From the NCBI RefSeq assembly GCF_030066995.1, contig NZ_JASJAP010000005.1, positions 310,001 through 374,000 of the forward strand: a DNA stretch of 64,000 nucleotides, read 5' to 3'. Positions 58,901 to 64,000 of this stretch are shown piece after piece. Source of the DNA: Erythrobacter sp. (GTDB taxonomy: Bacteria; Pseudomonadota; Alphaproteobacteria; Sphingomonadales; Sphingomonadaceae). Numbering within the stretch: position 1 is the first letter of the stretch; the number at the start of each line of letters is the position of its first letter. Below the pieces are notes generated by a model, which did not search any database, had not been told where the DNA came from, and worked only from the letters and a program-made list of their open reading frames with translations. Both the position numbers and the translations under genes were made by a program.

Positions 58901-60514
58901 ATGGAGAGTTTCGACTACATCGTCATTGGCGGTGGCAGTGGCGGTAGCGCCGTCGCCGGGCGACTGGGCGTGGACGGCACCCGCCGGGTCTGCGTTCTCG
59001 AAGCGGGCGGACGCAACGATAATATCCTGATCAAGACGCCGGGTTTCATGCCCTTCATCCGAAACTCGTCGAACTACAAGTACGAGACAGTTCCACAGAA
59101 GGGCCTGAACTGTCGCATTGGCTACCAGCCGCGCGGCAAAGGGCTGGGCGGGTCCTCGGCGATCAACGCCATGGTCTATATTCGCGGTCACAAATGGGAC
59201 TACGACAATTGGGCCGAGATGGGCTGCACTGGATGGTCCTATGACGATGTCCTGCCCTATTTCCGCAAGGCGGAAGCCAATGAACGCGGTGCGGACGCGT
59301 ATCACGGCGAAAACGGCCCGCTCTTCGTCTCCGACCAACGTTCGCCCAACCCCGTAAGCCACGCCTTTGTCGACGCCGCTCGCGAGCTCCAGTTACGCAC
59401 GAACGAGGACTTTAACGGCGAGCGCCAAGAAGGCTTCGGTCTCTATCAGGTAACGCAGCGCAACGGTGAACGCTGGTCCGCCGCCCGCGCCTATGTCGAA
59501 CCGATCCGCGATCAGGGCAATGTGTCGATCCGCACCAACACTCTGGTTGAGCAGCTCGTCATCGAGCAAGGCCGGGTGACGGGTGTGCGTGTCCGGCGCG
59601 GTAAGAAGCCGGGCAGCGGATCAGAGATGCTCTACGCCCGGCGCGGCGTCATCCTGTGCGCGGGCGCCTTCAACTCCCCGCAGATTCTCATGCTATCCGG
59701 TATCGGGCCGGCTGAGCATCTTATGCAACATGGAATAAACGTCGTGATGGACAAACCGGCGGTCGGCTCTGAATTGCAGGACCATATCGACTACGTTTCG
59801 GCTTGGGAAACGACGAGCGATATCCCGATCGGTCAGTCGCTCAAGGGAACGATGAAGATGGCGGGCGCTATCTTCGAACACCGTCGCAAACGGACCGGAG
59901 CCATGGCGACGCCTTACGCAGAGAGCGGTGGGTTCTGGACGGTGATGCCCGATTCGCCTTCGCCGGATATTCAGTGGCACTTTGTCCCTGCGGTGCTCGA
60001 GGATCACGGGCGTGAGACGGTCCGCGCGCACGGCTTCTCCCTCCACGCTTGCGTTCTGCGCCCGGAGAGTCGTGGCACCGTGCGTCTGGCGTCCAGGGAC
60101 GCGGGCGCCGCGCCTTTAATCGATCCCAATTTCCTTGATGACGAGCGCGACATCGCAACCATGCGCGCCGGCGTGCGCCTGTCGCACCGTATCGCCTCGG
60201 CGCCGGCGCTTCAGGCGTACGGTCCAGAAGATCGCCATCCGGTCAATCTCGACGATGACGAAGCGCTCGACACCCTGATCCGCAACCGCGCCGACACGGT
60301 CTACCATCCCGTGGGCACATGCCGGATGGGCCCCGATGCGGACAGTGTGGTCGATCCACAACTCAAGGTGCGCGGGCTTGACGGCTTGTGGATCGCCGAT
60401 GCGAGCATCATGCCCAAGATCGTCAGCGGTAACACCAACGCTCCAAGTATAATGATTGGAGAGCGCTGCGCGGATTTTGTAAAAGCCAGCGAGCGAGAAG
60501 CCGTCGCCGCCTAG
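58901..60514 (+). CDS. GMC family oxidoreductase (choline dehydrogenase-like)
   Basis: FAD-dependent alcohol oxidase/dehydrogenase of 537 residues: ADP-binding VIGGGSGGSAVAGRL near residue 8, GMC signature region GKGLGGSSAINAMVYIRG, ILCAGAFNSPQILMLSGIG (signature 2), and the catalytic HPVGTCRMG and NTNAPSIMIGERCADF at the end. Related to BetA but in a non-betaine context, so the substrate may be an aliphatic or lipid-derived alcohol. AGGAGAG precedes the ATG. Confidence 0.93.
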   Translation: MESFDYIVIGGGSGGSAVAGRLGVDGTRRVCVLEAGGRNDNILIKTPGFMPFIRNSSNYKYETVPQKGLNCRIGYQPRGKGLGGSSAINAMVYIRGHKWDYDNWAEMGCTGWSYDDVLPYFRKAEANERGADAYHGENGPLFVSDQRSPNPVSHAFVDAARELQLRTNEDFNGERQEGFGLYQVTQRNGERWSAARAYVEPIRDQGNVSIRTNTLVEQLVIEQGRVTGVRVRRGKKPGSGSEMLYARRGVILCAGAFNSPQILMLSGIGPAEHLMQHGINVVMDKPAVGSELQDHIDYVSAWETTSDIPIGQSLKGTMKMAGAIFEHRRKRTGAMATPYAESGGFWTVMPDSPSPDIQWHFVPAVLEDHGRETVRAHGFSLHACVLRPESRGTVRLASRDAGAAPLIDPNFLDDERDIATMRAGVRLSHRIASAPALQAYGPEDRHPVNLDDDEALDTLIRNRADTVYHPVGTCRMGPDADSVVDPQLKVRGLDGLWIADASIMPKIVSGNTNAPSIMIGERCADFVKASEREAVAA

Positions 60515-60525
60515 CTTGAAAAGAG

Positions 60526-60554
60526 GGAGAGGCCACACAGCGGGTGGCCTCTCC
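60526..60554. terminator. Bidirectional terminator between GMC oxidoreductase and amtB
   Basis: GGAGAGGCCAC (60526-60536) and GTGGCCTCTCC (60544-60554) make a perfect 11-bp stem with a 7-base loop. T-rich sequence follows on both strands (ATCCTTCTT forward; CTCTTTTC reverse). The genes converge on it. Confidence 0.85.
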
Positions 60555-60563
60555 TATCCTTCT

Positions 60564-61868
60564 TCAGTTGTATGCGCGCTCTCCATGTTCGGAGATATCG
60601 AGGCCGTTGACCTCGTCTTCTTCTTGAACACGCAGTCCGACCACCGCCTTTGCGACAAATCCGGCGAGCAATGTGCCGACCCCGGCCCAAGCGATCGTGA
60701 CCAGCACACCCTTGGTTTGGATCCAGAGCTGAGCGCCCACAGCCACCGAACCATCGCCCGGCCCTCCCAGGAAAGGCTGGTAGACAACGGCCGTCCCGAT
60801 CGCGCCGACAATCCCGCCCACGCCGTGAATGCCGAAGGCGTCGAGAGCATCGTCGTAGCCAAGCTTGGCCTTAACCGTGGCAACGAAGAAATAGCACACC
60901 GCTGACGACACGATACCCAGCAGGATCGCACCGAACGGTCCGCTGTTGCCCGCTGCGGGAGTGACCGCCACAAGTCCCGCAATGACGCCCGAGCAGAAGC
61001 CCAGCGCTGATCCTTTGTGGCCAAGGATCTTCTCTACCACCATCCAGGCAAGGCCGCCGGCTGCGGTCGCAACGAAAGTGTTGATCATCGCGAGACCCGC
61101 TGAGCCATCGGCTTCGAGCGCTGACCCGGCGTTGAACCCGAACCAGCCGACCCACAACAGGCCCGTGCCGATCATGGTCATGACAAGGCTGTGCGGGGGC
61201 ATCGGCTCTTGCGGCCATCCGCGCCGCTTGCCCACCAGGTAGGCGAGGACAAGTCCGCTGACGCCCGCGTTGATGTGAACGACGGTCCCGCCAGCAAAAT
61301 CGAGCGCACCATCCTTGAAGAGCAGCCCGTCGCCCGCCCAGACCATATGGGCAATCGGGAAATAGACGATGGTCAACCAGATCGGCACGAACATCATCAC
61401 AGCGCTGAACTTCATCCGCTCGGCGGTCGCGCCCAGGATAAGAGCGGCTGTGATCGCGGCAAAGGTCATCTGGAAACTGATGAAAACGTATTTGCTGATC
61501 ACTTCGTCGGTGAAGGTCGCCGCCGTGCTGGATGCATCGGTCCCGATCAGAAAATAGCTGCCCCCGCTGATGAAGTTGCCGAGCAGGCCTTCATAGCTGG
61601 TGTCGCCGAAGGCGAGGCTGAAGCCCCACATAACCCAGATAATCATCGCAAGACTCGCGGTCGCCCCGATCTGCGTGAGCATCGAAAGCATGTTCTTCGA
61701 GCGGGTCAGACCGCCGTAGAACAGCGCAAGACCCGGCAGGATCATGAGCATCACCAGAACGGTCGAGGTCATCATCCACGCGTTATTTCCCGGGTTGGGA
61801 ACGGGGGGCGCAGCGAGAGCGGGTTGCGCGATCGAGAGAGCGATGGAGCCAAGTGCAAGTTTCTTCAT
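60564..61868 (-). CDS. amtB: Ammonium transporter AmtB
   Basis: Eleven-helix ammonium channel of 434 residues with a cleavable signal peptide (MKKLALGSIALSIAQPALA). Conserved features include NNAWMMTSTVLVMLMILPGLALFYGG, the twin pore histidines in GGTVVHINAGVSG and AFGIHGVGG, and the C-terminal tail (RVQEEDEVNGLDISEHGERAYN) that binds GlnK. Lies 12 bp downstream of glnK. Confidence 0.96.
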   Translation of the reverse strand: MKKLALGSIALSIAQPALAAPPVPNPGNNAWMMTSTVLVMLMILPGLALFYGGLTRSKNMLSMLTQIGATASLAMIIWVMWGFSLAFGDTSYEGLLGNFISGGSYFLIGTDASSTAATFTDEVISKYVFISFQMTFAAITAALILGATAERMKFSAVMMFVPIWLTIVYFPIAHMVWAGDGLLFKDGALDFAGGTVVHINAGVSGLVLAYLVGKRRGWPQEPMPPHSLVMTMIGTGLLWVGWFGFNAGSALEADGSAGLAMINTFVATAAGGLAWMVVEKILGHKGSALGFCSGVIAGLVAVTPAAGNSGPFGAILLGIVSSAVCYFFVATVKAKLGYDDALDAFGIHGVGGIVGAIGTAVVYQPFLGGPGDGSVAVGAQLWIQTKGVLVTIAWAGVGTLLAGFVAKAVVGLRVQEEDEVNGLDISEHGERAYN

Positions 61869-61880
61869 CGTCTGTTTCCC

Positions 61881-62246
<366 letters not shown>

Positions 62247-62303
62247 TTATTGACCCTGCTTCGGGCCGCGCTTGTAGAGGGCCTTGGGCCCAGCATCGAA
62301 ATA

Positions 62304-62318
62304 GCAAGAGCTGTGCCA
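62304..62318 (-). promoter_or_regulatory. Sigma-54 (-24/-12) promoter of glnK-amtB
   Basis: On the reverse strand TGGCACAGCTCTTGC matches TGGCAC-N5-TTGC with exact GG-to-GC spacing (12 bases between first G of each). The transcription start should lie near 62292, giving a leader of about 73 bases before the glnK ATG. Confidence 0.8.
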
Positions 62319-62372
62319 CTCGCCGGCAAGCGAGGCTGACCCTCGGGAAAACGGGCAGTGACGCCGCGATTA

Positions 62373-62390
62373 CGGGCAATCGCGTGCCCG
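62373..62390. promoter_or_regulatory. Palindrome upstream of the glnK promoter, possible NtrC enhancer
   Basis: CGGGCA-ATCGCG-TGCCCG is a perfect 6+6+6 palindrome 55 to 72 bp upstream of the -24 element, the position expected for an NtrC site. It is not a close match to the enteric TGCACC-N5-GGTGCA consensus, so assignment is tentative. Confidence 0.4.
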
Positions 62391-62455
62391 AATTTTAACC
62401 TTTTGCTTACAAGTTGAGCACGGAGGGCCCGAAACCTACCGCTTCGCGCGAACCT

Positions 62456-63028
62456 TCACTCTCCCGCGATGTACCGGTCCGTGGCGCGCGTGGGCAGGCC
62501 ATCTATGCTGGAGACCCGCTCAGCCATCTTTGCCGCCCATTCAACAGGGTCGGACTGGCGATGGGCTTTCTTGAGAGTCTCGCGCTCGCCTTCAAGGCTC
62601 ATGAACGGCACGCCCCATCCGCACGAGGTCTGCACGCTCTCCACCGCGATGTCGAAGATCTGACGCGTGCCCGGCAACAGCGTGAAGTGATCGGCCAAGG
62701 CCTCCCAGCCCCCATCCTGAGGAAGCACGGGTTTGCCCCGGCCATATATGCGCAGAATAAGTGCGGGCCGCTCGAAGTTGCAGAACATGATCGTGATGCG
62801 TCCCCCACGTTCATTGGCATCTGCCGTAAGGTGAGCATGGGTCTCGTTGCCCGAACCGCCAAGGTCGAGATAAGCGACCCGATCCGGACCGAGAACACGA
62901 AAAGCGTCGTATCCTTTTGGACTGAGATTGATCCGCGCGTCCTTGGCAGCGGTGGCGACGAAGAAGACCGGCTGCTTTTCGATCATCGCGACATGCTTGT
63001 CGGTCAGGGTGTCGGTAAAGTCAGCCAT
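62456..63028 (-). CDS. Pyridoxamine 5'-phosphate oxidase-family (FMN-binding split-barrel) protein
   Basis: A 190-residue protein with MIEKQPVFFVATAAKDARINLSPKGYDAFRVL, the typical start of split-barrel flavin proteins, followed by VAYLDLGGSGNETHAHLTAD and the beta-strand ITIMFCNFERPALILRIYG. The family reduces or oxidises diverse small molecules with FMN or F420. Substrate unknown. 14 bp after the hydrolase gene on the same strand, so probably cotranscribed. Confidence 0.88.
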   Translation of the reverse strand: MADFTDTLTDKHVAMIEKQPVFFVATAAKDARINLSPKGYDAFRVLGPDRVAYLDLGGSGNETHAHLTADANERGGRITIMFCNFERPALILRIYGRGKPVLPQDGGWEALADHFTLLPGTRQIFDIAVESVQTSCGWGVPFMSLEGERETLKKAHRQSDPVEWAAKMAERVSSIDGLPTRATDRYIAGE

Positions 63029-63042
63029 CGCGTTTCCCTCGC

Positions 63043-63924
63043 TTACAAGAATTCGTGCAGCACCGTCATGAACCTATCAAACTGGTCATGGTGGAGCCAG
63101 TGGCCCGCTTTCTCGAACTCAATCACTCTAGCGGTGTTGAAGTGTTCAAGGCGTCCGTCTTTTTCTGGGTTCGAGGCCCAACTGTCCGCGCCATAGAGCA
63201 GCAAGGTGGGACAGCTGATCGCGCTCCACGTCGCCTCGAGAAACTCATCGGCGAGGTCCTCAACGCCCCAGACATTGAGATGCGGGTCGAACTTCCAGCT
63301 ATAGGTCCCGTCCTCGTTGCGATTGACTCCGTGGATGGTGAGATGACGCGCCTGATCCTCAGTAAGGTAGGAGTTTTCCTCAATCATCCGAGCAAACGCC
63401 GCCTCGATGCTCTCATATTTGCGCGGCGTGCGTCCGGCGGCCTTGCGTTTCTTCTCGATCCACTCGCGCATCCGTTCCGGATAGGGAGTGGCGCGCTGCT
63501 TCGCTTTCCATTCGGGCGATGGACCGAGCCCTTCGATGGCGACGAGCTTTGTCACCATATCCGGGAACACGCCAGCGTAGCGCAGAGCCACATTTCCGCC
63601 CATTGAGTGCGCAACGATGCGCACCGGGCCAACGCCCAATTGATGGATCAGTTGGGCAAGGTCATAGACCATATCGCCCGCAGAGTAATTGCCATCAGAG
63701 ACCCAGTCGCTGTCGCCATGTCCGCGATGGTCCATGGCGACCACATGGTAGTCTTGACGCAGCGCCTCAGCCGTCCAGTCCCAGCTCCGCGCGTGATCGC
63801 GGCCACCATGAACAAGGACGAGCGGCGGCTTTGCGCGGTCCTCTTCGCTGATGGCCCAATCCTCGTAATTGAGCTTGAGCCTTTGCGAGATGAAGCTCTG
63901 CGAAGTTGGTCCCGATCCGTTCAT
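63043..63924 (-). CDS. Alpha/beta hydrolase
   Basis: A 293-residue cytoplasmic hydrolase with the oxyanion segment VLVHGGRDHARSWDW, DHRGHGDSDW, nucleophile elbow AHSMGGN, acid aspartate in LLYGADSWAS and base histidine in KAGHWLHHDQ. The specificity cannot be derived; related proteins act as esterases, epoxide or C-C bond hydrolases. Confidence 0.92.
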   Translation of the reverse strand: MNGSGPTSQSFISQRLKLNYEDWAISEEDRAKPPLVLVHGGRDHARSWDWTAEALRQDYHVVAMDHRGHGDSDWVSDGNYSAGDMVYDLAQLIHQLGVGPVRIVAHSMGGNVALRYAGVFPDMVTKLVAIEGLGPSPEWKAKQRATPYPERMREWIEKKRKAAGRTPRKYESIEAAFARMIEENSYLTEDQARHLTIHGVNRNEDGTYSWKFDPHLNVWGVEDLADEFLEATWSAISCPTLLLYGADSWASNPEKDGRLEHFNTARVIEFEKAGHWLHHDQFDRFMTVLHEFL

Positions 63925-63961
63925 GCCGGTCCCATGGCCCGATCGCGCGGGGCTCGCAACC

Positions 63962-64000
63962 CTAGCGCTCCTTGGTCGCTGAGAAGCTGAGCTCGGGGTT
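63962..64000 (-). CDS. Possible 3' end of a further gene entering from the right edge
   Basis: Read from the window edge on the reverse strand, an open frame of 12 codons (NPELSFSATKER) ends at TAG (63964-63962), 37 bp before the alpha/beta hydrolase start. The composition is protein-like, but 12 codons cannot identify a product. Confidence 0.35.
   Translation of the reverse strand, partial: NPELSFSATKER

Overview
The window is chromosomal DNA of a GC-rich alphaproteobacterium, most probably a sphingomonad of the Erythrobacteraceae. The evidence is the gene content and the protein types: a CtrA/DivK cell-cycle pair, a dedicated acyl carrier protein next to a sphingolipid-type serine palmitoyltransferase, an alphaproteobacterial DksA, an rpoN linked to lptB, and a gene transfer agent (GTA) cluster of the Rhodobacter capsulatus type. 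No tRNA, rRNA, CRISPR array, insertion sequence or integrase was found.

Layout. 1-33.5 kb is mostly core metabolism and information processing: prmC (cut by the window edge)-prfA, hisS, ppa, lptB-rpoN, a broken reading frame, ctrA, a YbdG-type mechanosensitive channel, trmB, maeB, mutS, a 3-hydroxyacyl-CoA dehydrogenase, a cobalamin adenosyltransferase, gluQ, an HNH nuclease, a small ion channel, the overlapping kynA-kynB-kynU operon, an orphan peptide-binding lipoprotein, PilZ and DksA proteins, a tightly packed reverse-strand run (FemAB-like acyltransferase, GDPD; RidA, HAD, DUF3572), then divK, acp, spt, an aquaporin and a YqaA protein.

33.6-47.7 kb is a complete, collinear RcGTA-like structural cluster of about 14 kb: small and large terminase, portal, protease, HK97 capsid, head-tail connectors, tail tube, tail chaperones, a very short tape measure, distal tail protein, iron-sulfur hub protein, NlpC/P60 peptidase and tail tip protein, followed by a DUF2793 protein. 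Most genes overlap by 4 bp. There is no integrase, repressor, replication or lysis module, so this reads as a domesticated GTA and not a prophage. Its most unusual traits are a distal tail protein with about 560 extra N-terminal residues, a tip protein only about half the size of RcGTA gp15, a very short gp7, and intrinsic-terminator hairpins before gp1 and before the capsid gene.

47.9-64 kb holds an OmpA-family porin with a 31-proline linker, an MFS transporter, queC, a small secreted protein, hslO, argF-argD, a double cold-shock-domain protein with a glycine-rich N-terminus and about 800 bp of upstream DNA without genes, a DUF442 phosphatase-like protein, a sterol desaturase-family enzyme, a GMC oxidoreductase, the glnK-amtB operon behind a canonical sigma-54 promoter, a flavin-type oxidase-like protein and an alpha/beta hydrolase.

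Genes that probably act together: RpoN (5.8 kb) and the sigma-54 promoter of glnK-amtB (62.3 kb); CtrA and DivK in one phosphorelay, CtrA being a known GTA regulator in related bacteria; acp and spt in sphingolipid initiation; kynABU in tryptophan to anthranilate conversion.
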